Shown one piece after another: positions 1 to 9,344 of a DNA stretch of 64,000 bases (its first letter is position 1; every line of letters begins with the position of its first letter). The notes below the pieces were generated by a model that saw nothing but the letters and a program-made list of their open reading frames with translations, was not told where the DNA came from and did no database searches. This DNA comes from Fluviicola taffensis DSM 16823 (GTDB lineage: Bacteria > Bacteroidota > Bacteroidia > Flavobacteriales_D > Crocinitomicaceae): positions 2,046,001 through 2,110,000 of the forward strand of contig NC_015321.1 in assembly GCF_000194605.1 (NCBI RefSeq), given 5' to 3'. A program made the position numbers and the translations under genes.

Positions 1-1623
1 GGGAAGGCTTTTCTGAATCTGGGAAATTTGGACTCTGCAGATGCTGTTGCAAATAAAGGATTGAGCTTATCCTATCAACCAAATGAGGCAGGATTTCGTG
101 GCAAATTTTACAATCTAAAAGGAAATACAAACGGATATAGACGTAATCTCTATTCCTCGTTAGATAACTATGTGAAAGCTGAGAAGATTTTTAGATCGGT
201 GAATGATTTGAATTCGCTCGCTGGGATTTATAGCAACATTGCAAACAATTATTTCAGTCTGAAAGATTATCATACGGCATTGGAATATGCTTCTAAAGGG
301 TATCAATTACTCAAAAACGTTCAGGAAGATCGCATAAAAGCCAATATCTTGACCACTTATGCAATTGCACTCAATAAAACCAAACAGCCAAATAAGGCGT
401 TATTTATTGAAGCGAAAGCCGATAGCATTGCCAATTTGAACGGTGATCCGATGGCTAAATTGGCAGTAACAATCGGTTATGCAGAAATTTACAAAGCAGA
501 CAATCGATTTGACAGCGCGCAGTTGTATTACAATCAATGTATTCAACTAAGTAAAAAGCTTGGAGTTAAGCATTTTGAACTGATGAGTCAAATTGGTTTA
601 ATGGGCATTTATGATGAGCAAAATGCTTTTCAGAAAGTGATTGATAAGGGTGATTCCGTTTTAACACTCGCTCAGGAATTAAATAACCGGGATGTCATTC
701 ATACTTCAAAACGAATTATTGGAAAAGCCTATGCAGCGAAAGGGGAATATAAAAAAGCATTTATTTTTTTTAATGAATCCTACGAGTTGTACAGTGAAAC
801 TGCCGGAGTCGAAAACCAAAGAAACATCAATGAATTGCGTTTAAAATATGAGTCAGAAAAAAAGGCGAAAAAGATTCTAAAGCAACGTTACCAATTGGCC
901 AAGCAGCAAAAGGAAATAGGTGAAAAACAAACATTCATAGCAATGTTACTTCTGCTCTTGCTAATTACAGTTCTAGTACTATTTTTTGTGCGTAGACTAG
1001 CACGAAATAAGCAAGCTATTTTAGGGTTACAAGCGAACCAAAAAATAGCAGAATCCATGATTCAAGGCGAAGAGAAGGAACGTGCCCGAATTGCTTTTGA
1101 AATTCACGATGGAATTGCGGCAACGGTGGCTGGAATCAGTTATAAATTAGGCGCTGACACCAATAAACAGGAGGTTGTTGAATTATTGAAAGGATTGCAG
1201 GAAGATAGCCGGAAAATTGCCCATAATTTGATGCCTGTCGATTTCGATAAGATTGATTTAATAGAGGCAATTGAGCTTTTTTCTCAAAGAATTTCTACCT
1301 CGATTACTGAAATTATCGTTCTAAGTCACCCCATGAATTTACAATTTAGCACTGCTAAAAGTCATTTGATTTATAGAGTATTGCAAGAGTTAATAGGAAA
1401 TGCACTCAAGCATGCTCAGTGTCATTCCATTTTTGTCAAATTTGAATTGATAAACAACGAATTGACTATTCAAGTAGAAGACGACGGTTTAGGAATAACT
1501 CCGTCTCAAATTGAATCAGGATTGAAGAGTGTAAAGGAACGAATCTCAGCATTAGAGGGTAGAATCACCATTCAATCTATAGAAAATAGGGGTACAACGG
1601 TTAAAATTCAATTAGAAGCATGA
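1..1623 (+). CDS. TPR-containing sensor histidine kinase (5' end cut by window edge)
   Basis: The reading frame is open from base 1, so the N-terminus lies outside the window. A TTG at 28 could start translation, but the TPR-like residues before it argue for a longer gene. The visible part has tetratricopeptide-like repeats, a coiled stretch, one membrane helix (AMLLLLLLITVLVLFF) near codon 325, then a HisKA_3 dimerisation helix ERARIAFEIHDG whose phospho-acceptor His codon is 1105-1107, and a HATPase domain with N-box ELIGNALKHA and a DDGLGI G-box. This is the NarX/LuxR-paired kinase class common in Bacteroidota, with the TPRs expected in the periplasm. It overlaps the downstream response regulator by 4 bp (ATGA), so the two are co-translated. 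The signal sensed is unknown. Confidence 0.92.
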   Translation, partial: GKAFLNLGNLDSADAVANKGLSLSYQPNEAGFRGKFYNLKGNTNGYRRNLYSSLDNYVKAEKIFRSVNDLNSLAGIYSNIANNYFSLKDYHTALEYASKGYQLLKNVQEDRIKANILTTYAIALNKTKQPNKALFIEAKADSIANLNGDPMAKLAVTIGYAEIYKADNRFDSAQLYYNQCIQLSKKLGVKHFELMSQIGLMGIYDEQNAFQKVIDKGDSVLTLAQELNNRDVIHTSKRIIGKAYAAKGEYKKAFIFFNESYELYSETAGVENQRNINELRLKYESEKKAKKILKQRYQLAKQQKEIGEKQTFIAMLLLLLLITVLVLFFVRRLARNKQAILGLQANQKIAESMIQGEEKERARIAFEIHDGIAATVAGISYKLGADTNKQEVVELLKGLQEDSRKIAHNLMPVDFDKIDLIEAIELFSQRISTSITEIIVLSHPMNLQFSTAKSHLIYRVLQELIGNALKHAQCHSIFVKFELINNELTIQVEDDGLGITPSQIESGLKSVKERISALEGRITIQSIENRGTTVKIQLEA

Positions 1624-2264
1624 AGCAATTGACAATTTTATTGGGAGATGATCATCAGCTCATTACCACTGGTTTGAGAGATGTATTGCTTAAGGAACCA
1701 ATTGTTTCAAGGGTAGATTGTGCCAATAATAGTACGGATTTGTTGCAAGCTGTAGACAAGTACACTTATGACATCGTTTTTTTAGACATCCATTTTGGTA
1801 AGGCTGACGGAAGAGAAATTGCGACACAATTGTTGCAAAAACAGCCGTACCTTATACTTGCGGCATTGACGAGTTTTGATGATTCAGAAACAATTCAAAC
1901 GACCGTTAATGCAGGATTTAAGGCGTTTTTTTTAAAATCAGATGACATCATAGAATTGGTGGAATGGATCGGAAACAGGTCGTTTGACACCTTTTATCTT
2001 AGCAGACAAACAAAAGAATCGTACACGAGCCAGGCTCTTTTTAATGATGCAAAGAAGAAGACCCATATCCAACTCACTACGCGTGAGAAACAGGTGTTGA
2101 AGCTTATCATGGATGAATACACTACTAAGAGAATCGCCGAAGAGTTATTCCTGTCAGAGAAAACCATCGAAAATTATCGCTCAAGTTTGATGTTAAAACT
2201 AGATGTAACCAATTTAACCGGACTTGTAAAAAAGACCCTTTTACTGGGCTTGTTAAACGAGTAA
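1620..2264 (+). CDS. LuxR/NarL-type response regulator
   Basis: The 214-residue protein has an N-terminal receiver domain (acidic pair D10/D11, phospho-acceptor D56 in VFLDIHF, conserved K in FFLKSDD) and a C-terminal LuxR-type helix-turn-helix around residues 150-205 (LTTREKQVLKLI, then IAEELFLSEKTIENYRSSL). It should be phosphorylated by the upstream kinase and bind DNA. The start codon overlaps the kinase stop codon, which fixes the start. No terminator hairpin is obvious just after it, and the next gene begins 172 bp downstream. Regulated genes cannot be inferred from this window. Confidence 0.95.
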   Translation: MKQLTILLGDDHQLITTGLRDVLLKEPIVSRVDCANNSTDLLQAVDKYTYDIVFLDIHFGKADGREIATQLLQKQPYLILAALTSFDDSETIQTTVNAGFKAFFLKSDDIIELVEWIGNRSFDTFYLSRQTKESYTSQALFNDAKKKTHIQLTTREKQVLKLIMDEYTTKRIAEELFLSEKTIENYRSSLMLKLDVTNLTGLVKKTLLLGLLNE

Positions 2265-2436
2265 ACAAGGGTATTCCCTAGTTTGAAAAAGGAGGATTCC
2301 CCATGTAATCATGTACTTCAATACCCGTAATTTTATTCTATAATTTCAATCTTCAGAATCAGAGCAGATTCTGTGCTTTCTTGTTATAAAAAACAAGTGA
2401 GTTGTTGGAGTTTTACAACGAATAAAATTTGAAAAA

Positions 2437-4143
2437 ATGAAGAAAATAATCTTATCACTAACGCTGATTGGTGCATCACAGTCACTTATCGCGCAAATGC
2501 CAAACCATCATTGGACCAGAAATGCAGACGGGGGAGCCTCGGCAATTGGAAAATGCATGGCAGTTGATGCCGCAGGAAATGTTTACACTGCTGGAGTATT
2601 CGGGTCTACGTCAGACTTTGACAATTCTCCAGCAGTTGGCAACCTCACATCGAATGGCGGAAACGACATTTTTTTGGTAAAAACGAGTCCCCAGGGAAAT
2701 TTTTTATGGGCGAAAAACTTTGGTGGTTCTGCAGAAGATATTCCATCTGAAATCGTGTTAGACCAAGCAGGAAATATCTATATCACCGGAACTTTTAACG
2801 GAACCGCCGATTTCAATCCGGATGGAGGTGTTACTAACTTGACATCGGCAGGAATGGAGGATGTTTTTGTAGTGAAAGTAAATCCAAGCGGTCAGTTGGA
2901 TTGGGCCAAAAGTATCGGAGGAACAGATATCGATGAAGGAAATGGGATTGATATCGATGATTTTGACGGAGCTGTTTTTGTTTTCGGGTCTTTCAGAACA
3001 ACCGTGGATTTTGATCCGGGAGCCGGCATTCAAAACGCAACAAGCAATGGAAGTTCCGATATTTTCATGTTAAAATTATCTGCTACGGGTAATTATGTGA
3101 CGTCAAAAACGATAGGAAGCATTAGCTCGGATCGCGGCAGAGATATTGTCGTTGATGCTTCATCCGGAGATCAATTTATGACAGGAATGTTTGGTGGAAA
3201 CACTGATTTTAATCCAGGGGTACCTGTCGTAGAGTTAACAGGTACCAATGACATTTTTGTCTTAAAATTGGATTCGTCTAATGACTTTGTATTTGCCAAA
3301 AAGATGGGTGGAATTGCTGTGGATGAAGGTAGAAGTATTGATATTGATGACAATGGATTTATTTATGTCCATGGCTCATTTATTTCGACTTGTAATTTTG
3401 ACACGAATGGCGGAACCACTAATGTGACATCCAACGGAAGTGATGATGTTTTTGTGGTACAATTATCACCAAGTGGATCCCTGAATTGGGTAAGTACGTT
3501 TGGTAGTGTGGGAACAGAAGATTTCATGGATATGGACGTGACTAATTCGGGTGCTGTTTATATTACGGGAGAAATGGCCAATAATATGGATGCAAATCCA
3601 GATGTTGTGTTGAGCAATACCTTAACAAAGCTTGGAGCGGAAGATGCTTACATCATTGCGTTAAATTCAAATGGAACGTTTAATTGGGCAACAAATTATG
3701 GCACTGCTGATGTTGGTGCATATACCAGAGGATATGGAATTTATGCAGACGAGTCAAGCAATGTGTATATCACAGGATCCTTTACAGGTACAGTTGATTT
3801 TAACGCTTCAGCAAGCATAAACAATATTATAGCCATTGCGGGTTCAGATAGTTGGTATCAAAAACTTGGAACTGGTACAAATAGTTTGAATGATCATCAA
3901 TCGCTTTCTCATTTATCTGTAAGTCCAAATCCAAGCACAGGTCTTTTTAGTCTAAACTCAGATATTCAACTAAAAAATGCTCAAATAATCATTACAAATT
4001 TGAGAGGTGAAATTATTCAAGAAGTAACCAAAATTGATGGTCTAGGTTTTAATGTCGATTTGGAAAACACAGCAAGTGGAGTTTATTTGATAACGATTGT
4101 TTCGAACACATTCCAGGAAGTAATCAAGATTGTGAAAGAATAA
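2437..4143 (+). CDS. SBBP-repeat protein with T9SS type A sorting domain
   Basis: The product is 568 residues with a signal peptide MKKIILSLTLIGASQSLIAQ. The body is a series of roughly 45-residue repeats of the type VDAAGNVYTAG..G..DF / DIFLVK.s..G...WAK, which matches SBBP (seven-bladed beta-propeller) repeats of secreted proteins. The last ~75 residues form a T9SS type A sorting domain (LSVSPNPSTGLFSLNS ... ASGVYLITIVS ... IVKE), so the protein is expected to be exported by the type IX system and attached to the surface or released. The ATG at 2437 is chosen because it directly precedes the signal peptide. The precise role is unknown. The next gene starts 34 bp downstream and is also a T9SS cargo, so the two may be co-transcribed. 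Confidence 0.9.
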   Translation: MKKIILSLTLIGASQSLIAQMPNHHWTRNADGGASAIGKCMAVDAAGNVYTAGVFGSTSDFDNSPAVGNLTSNGGNDIFLVKTSPQGNFLWAKNFGGSAEDIPSEIVLDQAGNIYITGTFNGTADFNPDGGVTNLTSAGMEDVFVVKVNPSGQLDWAKSIGGTDIDEGNGIDIDDFDGAVFVFGSFRTTVDFDPGAGIQNATSNGSSDIFMLKLSATGNYVTSKTIGSISSDRGRDIVVDASSGDQFMTGMFGGNTDFNPGVPVVELTGTNDIFVLKLDSSNDFVFAKKMGGIAVDEGRSIDIDDNGFIYVHGSFISTCNFDTNGGTTNVTSNGSDDVFVVQLSPSGSLNWVSTFGSVGTEDFMDMDVTNSGAVYITGEMANNMDANPDVVLSNTLTKLGAEDAYIIALNSNGTFNWATNYGTADVGAYTRGYGIYADESSNVYITGSFTGTVDFNASASINNIIAIAGSDSWYQKLGTGTNSLNDHQSLSHLSVSPNPSTGLFSLNSDIQLKNAQIIITNLRGEIIQEVTKIDGLGFNVDLENTASGVYLITIVSNTFQEVIKIVKE

Positions 4144-4177
4144 GCGAGTCTTTTTGAATTTATTAAATGAACCGATT

Positions 4178-5380
4178 ATGAAAGTTATGGTAAAAAAAAT
4201 ACTTACGCTCACTTGTTTTTTAGCAACAAGTGTTCTTGTCGGAGCGCAAAATCTTCCCCCTAGAACACCAAGCGCCTTTAATGTAAAGCAGCTGCATTGT
4301 GGCCATAGTTTAACTTCTCCATTGTTTGGTCCTTGGCCAGGTCAATATACGGAGTTGGTTGCTGATGAAAACGGATTAGCAGGATGGCAAATTTTAGGTT
4401 CGATGGTTGGAAAAGCAGATTTGCCAGGAGCTTGGTTAACGATGCACTGGAACTACACCACTTCCCCCTGCTGGCCAAATTGTTACGAACCGAATAGTAA
4501 TCCAGCATTGGAAATCTCGAATTGGGAGTTATTGGTGGTCACAGAGAATTTTGAAGGTCCTGCAAACAACAGTTTGAACCTTTCAAGAGAGAATTTGCTG
4601 AATTTCGTCAATAATTCGTGGCAAAATGGAAATAGCGGAGCAGGTACGCCAACTATGCTTTGGACCAATTGGCCAGGAATAGACGGGTCGGCTTACTTTT
4701 TTGATGGATACGGCATTCCTGAATCTACAGATGGAAGTGCTGCTGGATGGAGGCAAATGCTCGATTTTCTAGAAGATGGTGGTATGGGCGGAACAAATGG
4801 TTGGCAGGCAATGCAGGACTATGCGAATGACAATAGAACGAGTGGCTGTCCACCTGTTTACATTATTCCAGGGAATCGAATGATGGCGCGTTTTTATGAC
4901 GATGTACAGGCAAGTTTGGTCCCTACGATTACGCATGTGAACCAAATTTTTACGGATGGTGTTCACACAAATGATATTGGAGCTTACATGATTTCAATGA
5001 TTCATTATGCGTGTATTTTTGGACAATCACCTGTTGGGCTTTCAAATAATCCGCATGCAAGTGTAACGATTGATACCAATTTGGCGGCTTACATTCAAAA
5101 TATGGTTTGGGATGTTGTAACCAATTATCCGAGAAGTGGAATTGTTGGAACAGCAAACGTACAAGAAGTTGCTCAATCGCGAATCAAGGTGTTTCCAAAT
5201 CCGGTTTCAGACATTCTAAATGTGGAGGTAGAAGGTGTTACAGAGAGTAAAGAAATTTTTGATCTATTGGGAAATAAGCTAATGACAACAGACGCAAACA
5301 CGATTGATTTGACCAATTTGGCGAAAGGGTCTTATCTGTTAGTTATTGGTGATGAGCAGCAGATAATTGCGAAACAGTGA
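4178..5380 (+). CDS. SGNH-hydrolase-like secreted protein with T9SS sorting domain
   Basis: The frame opens at a TTG at 4154, but the ATG at 4178 (or the one at 4187) sits right before the signal peptide VKKILTLTCFLATSVLVGAQ, so 4178 is used. Residues CGHSL (Ser44) resemble the block I nucleophile of GDSL/SGNH hydrolases, and D260-G-V-H263 in TDGVHTNDIGAY resembles the block V catalytic Asp/His. About 400 residues, ending in a T9SS type A domain (IKVFPNPVSDILNVEVEG ... LAKGSYLLVIG). A secreted or surface esterase-like enzyme is inferred; the substrate is unknown, and GHSL instead of GDSL is a departure from the consensus. A strong terminator palindrome follows 20 bp after the stop. Confidence 0.8.
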   Translation: MKVMVKKILTLTCFLATSVLVGAQNLPPRTPSAFNVKQLHCGHSLTSPLFGPWPGQYTELVADENGLAGWQILGSMVGKADLPGAWLTMHWNYTTSPCWPNCYEPNSNPALEISNWELLVVTENFEGPANNSLNLSRENLLNFVNNSWQNGNSGAGTPTMLWTNWPGIDGSAYFFDGYGIPESTDGSAAGWRQMLDFLEDGGMGGTNGWQAMQDYANDNRTSGCPPVYIIPGNRMMARFYDDVQASLVPTITHVNQIFTDGVHTNDIGAYMISMIHYACIFGQSPVGLSNNPHASVTIDTNLAAYIQNMVWDVVTNYPRSGIVGTANVQEVAQSRIKVFPNPVSDILNVEVEGVTESKEIFDLLGNKLMTTDANTIDLTNLAKGSYLLVIGDEQQIIAKQ

Positions 5381-5400
5381 TTGTAAGTAAATAACACAAA

Positions 5401-5434
5401 AAAGTAGAGGCTGGTCGCGACCAGCCTCTACTTT
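5401..5434. terminator. Perfect 17-bp-arm palindrome, intrinsic terminator
   Basis: The two 17-base arms (AAAGTAGAGGCTGGTCG and its exact complement) meet without a spacer and are followed on the plus strand by a T-run. It lies 20 bp after the SGNH-hydrolase stop codon and can end transcription of that gene; the A-run on the other side lets it work in both directions. Confidence 0.85.
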
Positions 5435-5512
5435 TATAAAAGAATAATTGTTTAAGACTGCACTAATCCCGAAGATTCGGGATCTGTACCGAATCAAAAG
5501 CGGTGTTTTTTC

Positions 5513-5558
5513 TTATTTCTTTCTAAAATAGATTCTCACCGGAACCCCTTCAAATTGT
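5513..5558 (-). repeat. Displaced second copy of the der 3' end
   Basis: On the minus strand this segment reads [13 protein letters not shown] followed by TAA, the same C-terminus as der. Bases 5529-5554 are identical to 6556-6581 inside der (26 bp). Distal to that core the codons for YFRKK differ only by synonymous changes (TAT TTT AGA AAG AAA here; TAC TTC CGT AAG AAG in der), and proximal to it similarity stops at once. This is the arrangement left when an element inserts at the 3' end of a gene and restores its coding end. The NYN gene lies between the two copies. Confidence 0.8.
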
Positions 5559-5580
5559 ACACTTTATCAAGTCTTTACTT

Positions 5581-6210
5581 TTACCAATGTGATGGTTTAG
5601 CAAAATCTCCTAAAGCTGTTTGAACTAATCCTTTAAACTGAGAATTTTGGTATTTCTGCGGTTTAATTGAATAAGTTTGATCGGTATAGATTTTAAGTTC
5701 ATCATTAGTTCTTTTATAAGGGAAAAAAACAATGATTTTGATTTTAGGATTAATTTGTTTTGCCAATTCAATTGCAGGAATTAAATCCGTATCTCCTGAA
5801 ACGATAGCTATCACATCGCACATTGCTTTTGCTGCTAACTCAATAATTTTTGATGCAATCGCAACATCTGTTTTCTTTTCTTCAAAAGTTTCGAATGTTT
5901 CATTACATTTTTTGCAGAACACTTCTTTCGGTTTAAATCCACCATAAATTGCTTCAATTCCTTTTGTCTCTAAAGCAGCAATATACCTCTTATGTCGCTC
6001 AATGCTGTTGGGTTTTTCCTTCTGAACATGAAGTCTTAGTGCAGTGAAATAAAAAATTTTTTCAAACTTTGCAGTTCCTCCAATAGCACCCATATATGAA
6101 TGCAATAAAGTTTTGATATCTAGCCATTTGGCTTTAATACCATTGTTTTTTTCAAGATCCTCTATTGAGTGATAAAGGTTGAAACCATCAATTAGAAATG
6201 AGACTTTCAT
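5581..6210 (-). CDS. NYN (PIN-like) domain protein, LabA/DUF88-type putative nuclease
   Basis: The 209-residue protein starts VSFLIDGFNLYHS and has the acidic residues expected of an NYN/PIN-like RNase active site: D8, D115 (KTDVAIAS) and D140/D142 in SGDTDLIPAIE. A C99-x-x-C102 pair (CKKC) suggests a small metal-binding insertion. Family members bind a metal ion and are thought to cleave RNA or act in defence or RNA turnover; the role here is unknown. Its stop is only 26 bp from the displaced der end, and it is the only gene in the putative insert between the two der 3' ends. A cargo gene of a small integrative unit is therefore a reasonable inference. Confidence 0.85.
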   Translation of the reverse strand: MKVSFLIDGFNLYHSIEDLEKNNGIKAKWLDIKTLLHSYMGAIGGTAKFEKIFYFTALRLHVQKEKPNSIERHKRYIAALETKGIEAIYGGFKPKEVFCKKCNETFETFEEKKTDVAIASKIIELAAKAMCDVIAIVSGDTDLIPAIELAKQINPKIKIIVFFPYKRTNDELKIYTDQTYSIKPQKYQNSQFKGLVQTALGDFAKPSHW

Positions 6211-6539
6211 TCAGTGCATAAAAAACCCCCTAAACCGGAGAATAGAGGGAGCTTATAAATTTCTTTACAAGTGGAGTTGACACAAAGATAGAAAGAAAAT
6301 TGATATCAACACCTGTTTTATGAACAATTTACAGAAGTTATTAACATTTCTTAAACCTCTTTTAAAACTTAAGACTTCTATTTTCTATGTATAAGTTGGA
6401 TTTTCCAGTCAATATTGAGTTGATTTCACATAAATACATAAGTGCATTAAAACGGGATTATTAAAATTAATTCAGATTAAGGACGATCTCTTTTAGAACA
6501 ATAAAGGTTAAAAGATGTCCATCTTTATTGTTTTGAGTA
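6211..6539. other. Gene-free spacer between NYN gene and der
   Basis: This 329-bp stretch holds the NYN gene's upstream region and, at its right end, the der terminator hairpin. No open reading frame with coding character was seen on either strand. It lies inside the segment bounded by the two der 3' ends, so it may contain recombination sites of that insert, but no such site is recognisable apart from the der-end core. Confidence 0.5.
6497..6532 (-). terminator. der terminator hairpin
   Basis: Ten-base perfect arms (AACAATAAAG and CTTTATTGTT) enclose a 16-base loop which itself contains a shorter AAAGATG/CATCTTT stem. It begins 8 bp after the der stop codon on the minus strand and belongs to the der tail that is now attached to the gene. 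Confidence 0.6.
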
Positions 6540-7850
6540 TTACTTCTTACGGAAGTAGATTCTCACCGGAACCCCTTCAAAATTATACATGTCACGTAAT
6601 CTATTTTCCAAGAAACGTTTGTACGAATCTGGAATATATTGTGGCAAATTACAGAAGAATGCAAACGCTGGAGCATGTGTTGGCAACTGTTGCACGTATT
6701 TAATCTTCACGTATTTTCCTTTCAATGATGGCGGTGGATTGCTATCAATAATTGGAAGTAATTTATCATTCAATTCGGATGTAGAGATTTTCCGCGTACG
6801 ATTTTCAAAAACCTCCATTGCTTTTTCCAACGCTTTATGAATGCGTTGTTTTGTCAATGCAGAAGTAAAGATGATTGGAACATCGTTGTAAGGAGCTAAA
6901 TCCTCTCTTAGTTTCTTTTCGTATTCGACAGCAGTCATGGTATCTTTTTCAACCAAGTCCCACTTGTTGACCAAAACAACCACACCTTTGTGATTTTTTT
7001 CAATCATGTAATAGATTGTCAAATCTTGTTTTTGAATTCCCTCAGTAGCATCGATCATAAAAATACAGATGTCTGAATTTTCAATCGTACGAACGGAACG
7101 CAATACCGAATAATACTCAATATCTTCGGTTACTTTTGCTTTTTTTCTAATTCCTGCGGTATCAATTAACATGAAATCGAAACCAAAAGCTTTGTAGCGT
7201 GTATCGATAGAATCTCTTGTTGTTCCAGAGATATCTGTTACAATATTTCGTTCTTCACCAGTGAAAGCATTAATCATAGAAGATTTACCTACGTTTGGTT
7301 TTCCAACTACAGCAATGTGAGGAAGATTTGCTTCTTCTTCGCCACGTGGATCTTCTTTTTCAAAGTATTTCACTACTTCATCCAAGATTTCTCCTGTACC
7401 AGAACCATTTGCTGCGGATAAATCAAAAACTTCTCCAAGTCCAAAGGACCAAAATTCAGCTGACATTCCAACGCGATCATTGTTGTCTACTTTATTTGCG
7501 ATGACCAATACTTTCTTTTTGGATTTTCGCAAAATTTTCGCAACCGTTTCATCCAAATCAACAATTCCAGTTGTAGCATCCACTACAAATAGAATGACAT
7601 TTGCTTCATCAATCGCAATTTCAACTTGCTTGCGGATTTCTCCTTCAAAAATATCTTCTGAACCTCTTACGTAACCCCCAGTATCAATGACTGAAAACGG
7701 AATTCCGTTCCATTCACCACGACCATAAATGCGATCGCGAGTAACACCGCTTATTTCCTTTACAATTGCATGATTGCTTTCTGTTAAGCGATTGAATAGG
7801 GTGGACTTTCCTACATTTGGGCGTCCTACGATGGCAATAATATTTCCCAT
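6540..7850 (-). CDS. der: Ribosome biogenesis GTPase Der (EngA)
   Basis: At 436 residues this has the usual length of Der, with two tandem GTPase domains: GRPNVGKS near residue 8 with DTGG, and GKPNVGKS near residue 183 with DTAGIRKK and NKWD, followed by the KH-like C-terminal domain ending [15 protein letters not shown]. Der is an essential GTPase for 50S subunit maturation in the cytoplasm. It follows era on the same strand after a 52-bp gap, so the two ribosome-assembly GTPases are probably co-transcribed. Its 3' end is unusual because a second copy lies about 1 kb downstream at 5513-5558, which suggests that the last codons were replaced by an inserting element. Confidence 0.97.
   Translation of the reverse strand: MGNIIAIVGRPNVGKSTLFNRLTESNHAIVKEISGVTRDRIYGRGEWNGIPFSVIDTGGYVRGSEDIFEGEIRKQVEIAIDEANVILFVVDATTGIVDLDETVAKILRKSKKKVLVIANKVDNNDRVGMSAEFWSFGLGEVFDLSAANGSGTGEILDEVVKYFEKEDPRGEEEANLPHIAVVGKPNVGKSSMINAFTGEERNIVTDISGTTRDSIDTRYKAFGFDFMLIDTAGIRKKAKVTEDIEYYSVLRSVRTIENSDICIFMIDATEGIQKQDLTIYYMIEKNHKGVVVLVNKWDLVEKDTMTAVEYEKKLREDLAPYNDVPIIFTSALTKQRIHKALEKAMEVFENRTRKISTSELNDKLLPIIDSNPPPSLKGKYVKIKYVQQLPTHAPAFAFFCNLPQYIPDSYKRFLENRLRDMYNFEGVPVRIYFRKK
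6556..6581 (-). repeat. 26-bp core shared by der and the displaced der end
   Basis: These bases, inside the last codons of der, are identical to 5529-5554. With the other copy they bracket 1,027 bp containing the NYN gene and look like the two attachment-site copies of an integrated unit. Confidence 0.7.
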
Positions 7851-7902
7851 TTTTTGTTTTTTAGACGTACTTCACAGCACTGCGTTATAGATAATCTCGG
7901 GC

Positions 7903-8778
7903 TTAATACCCGTACTTTTTCAATTTTTGTTCACTGGTTCTCCAGTCTTTGTCCACTTTCACGAAGGTCTCCAAAAATACTTTTTGACCCAAGAAAGCTT
8001 CCATATCTAAGCGTGATTCGCGACCAATGCGTTTCAACATGTCACCTTTTTTACCGATCAAAATTCCCTTTTGAGAATCTCTTTCTACAATAATTAAGGC
8101 GCGAATATGTGTAATGTTTTCTGCTTCCTGATAGGATTCAATTTCTACCTGACAAGCGTAAGGAACCTCTTTGTCACAATGTAAAAAGATCTTTTCACGG
8201 ATCATTTCTGCGACGAAGAAACGCACAGGACGATCCGATAATTCATCTTTATCAAAGTATGCAGGACCTTCAGGAGCCAATTGCAAAATGCGGTCCCAAA
8301 TGACATTGATGTTGAATTTATGCAACGCAGAAGTTGGAATAATTTCCGCATTCGGAACTTTTTCTTTCCAATATTGTACGCGCTCTTCCAATTTTGTTTG
8401 ATCCGCCAAATCAATCTTATTCAAAATCAATAGAACCGGAATTTTCAATTTCACAATGCGTTCAAGCGTTTCCTTGTGATTCATTTCGTTTTCAGACATG
8501 TCTGTGATGAAAAGCAAAATATCGGCATCTTTGAACGAACTTTCCACATAACTCATCATCGCTTCGTGCAACTTATAAGAAGCATTGACTACTCCTGGAG
8601 TATCTGAAAAAACGATTTGATGATCATCACCGTTCACTAAACCATGAATACGGTGACGTGTTGTTTGCGCTTTGGATGTAACGATGGAAAGCTTTTCGCC
8701 CACCAATCCATTCATAAGGGTTGATTTACCAACATTTGGGCTACCAACAATATTTACGAAAGCTGATTTGTGAGACAT
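7903..8778 (-). CDS. era: GTPase Era
   Basis: The 291-residue protein has an N-terminal GTPase domain (GSPNVGKS at about residue 12, switch region QTTRHRIHG, DTPG, NKID) and a C-terminal KH domain containing GILIGKKGDMLKRIG, the standard Era architecture and length. Era binds 16S rRNA near the 3' end and assists 30S maturation. It is the first gene of an era-der pair on the minus strand. The ATG at 8778 lies about 20 bp downstream of a -7-like box at 8796-8803. Confidence 0.97.
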   Translation of the reverse strand: MSHKSAFVNIVGSPNVGKSTLMNGLVGEKLSIVTSKAQTTRHRIHGLVNGDDHQIVFSDTPGVVNASYKLHEAMMSYVESSFKDADILLFITDMSENEMNHKETLERIVKLKIPVLLILNKIDLADQTKLEERVQYWKEKVPNAEIIPTSALHKFNINVIWDRILQLAPEGPAYFDKDELSDRPVRFFVAEMIREKIFLHCDKEVPYACQVEIESYQEAENITHIRALIIVERDSQKGILIGKKGDMLKRIGRESRLDMEAFLGQKVFLETFVKVDKDWRTSEQKLKKYGY

Positions 8779-8795
8779 ATACTTGAAATTTGGTG

Positions 8796-8803
8796 CAAAG
8801 GTA
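8796..8803 (-). promoter_or_regulatory. Putative -7 box upstream of era
   Basis: On the minus strand these bases read TACCTTTG, matching the Bacteroidota -7 consensus TAnnTTTG, about 20 bp before the era start codon. A clear -33 TTG at 19-20 bp was not found, so support is partial. Confidence 0.45.
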
Positions 8804-8897
8804 CGCTTCTTATTCTAAAAAATGGCTGAAATGCCCGAATTCCTGCGTTAATAAATTGAAATATTTAGACTTTTAATGGCCATTTCGATTAAATATA

Positions 8898-8929
8898 AAA
8901 ACCTGTCTATCAAATGACAAACAGGTTTT
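8898..8929 (-). terminator. Terminator after yiaA-like gene
   Basis: Nine-base arms AAAACCTGT and ACAGGTTTT with a 14-base loop, followed on the minus strand by a T-rich stretch. It lies 14 bp beyond the stop of the YiaA-like gene. Confidence 0.75.
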
Positions 8930-8942
8930 CTTTTAAGATTGA

Positions 8943-9344
8943 TTAGAAAGGTTTCTCTTTGGAAATAGCGTCACGTGTATTTTTCTGTATAGCAATTACT
9001 CCAAATAGAGCTAGTACAAACGAAAAGGCAAAGAATCCTTTTTCACTTCCCCACATATTGGCATTCCACAATCCAATAACCAAGAGAGAAATAGATAAGA
9101 TGGTGCAGAACCAGCTAATGCCGTAATACAAATCGGTTACTGGAATTCCTTCCAATTTGTCGCGAACACTTTTTTGGACGCTGATTACAGAGAATAAACC
9201 AAACATAATTACTGTAAAGTAGTATCCCTTTTCACTGAGTTGCAGATTCTGGTTTCCAAAAATTCCAGTGAAATATCCTATTAATCCTGTTCCAAATGCT
9301 ATCCAGCTAGCAGCAATAAATGCGAATGAAGGTTTCTGAGTCAT
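8943..9344 (-). CDS. YiaA/YiaB-like inner-membrane protein
   Basis: The protein has 133 residues and four predicted membrane helices arranged as two similar pairs: WIAFGTGLIGYFTGIF then YYFTVIMFGLFSVISVQKSVRD, and WFCTILSISLLVIGLW then FFAFSFVLALFGVIAIQKNTRD. The repeated ending (ISVQKSVRD / IAIQKNTRD) is typical of the yiaA/B two-helix domain, found twice in this family. The biochemical role of the family is unknown. It is monocistronic, with its own terminator downstream and a 270-bp non-coding stretch upstream where no convincing promoter was identified. Confidence 0.85.
   Translation of the reverse strand: MTQKPSFAFIAASWIAFGTGLIGYFTGIFGNQNLQLSEKGYYFTVIMFGLFSVISVQKSVRDKLEGIPVTDLYYGISWFCTILSISLLVIGLWNANMWGSEKGFFAFSFVLALFGVIAIQKNTRDAISKEKPF

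Noticed and set aside
4154-4177. TTG start for the SGNH-hydrolase-like gene
   Set aside because: It would put extra residues before a normal signal peptide that begins at the ATG at 4178 or 4187.
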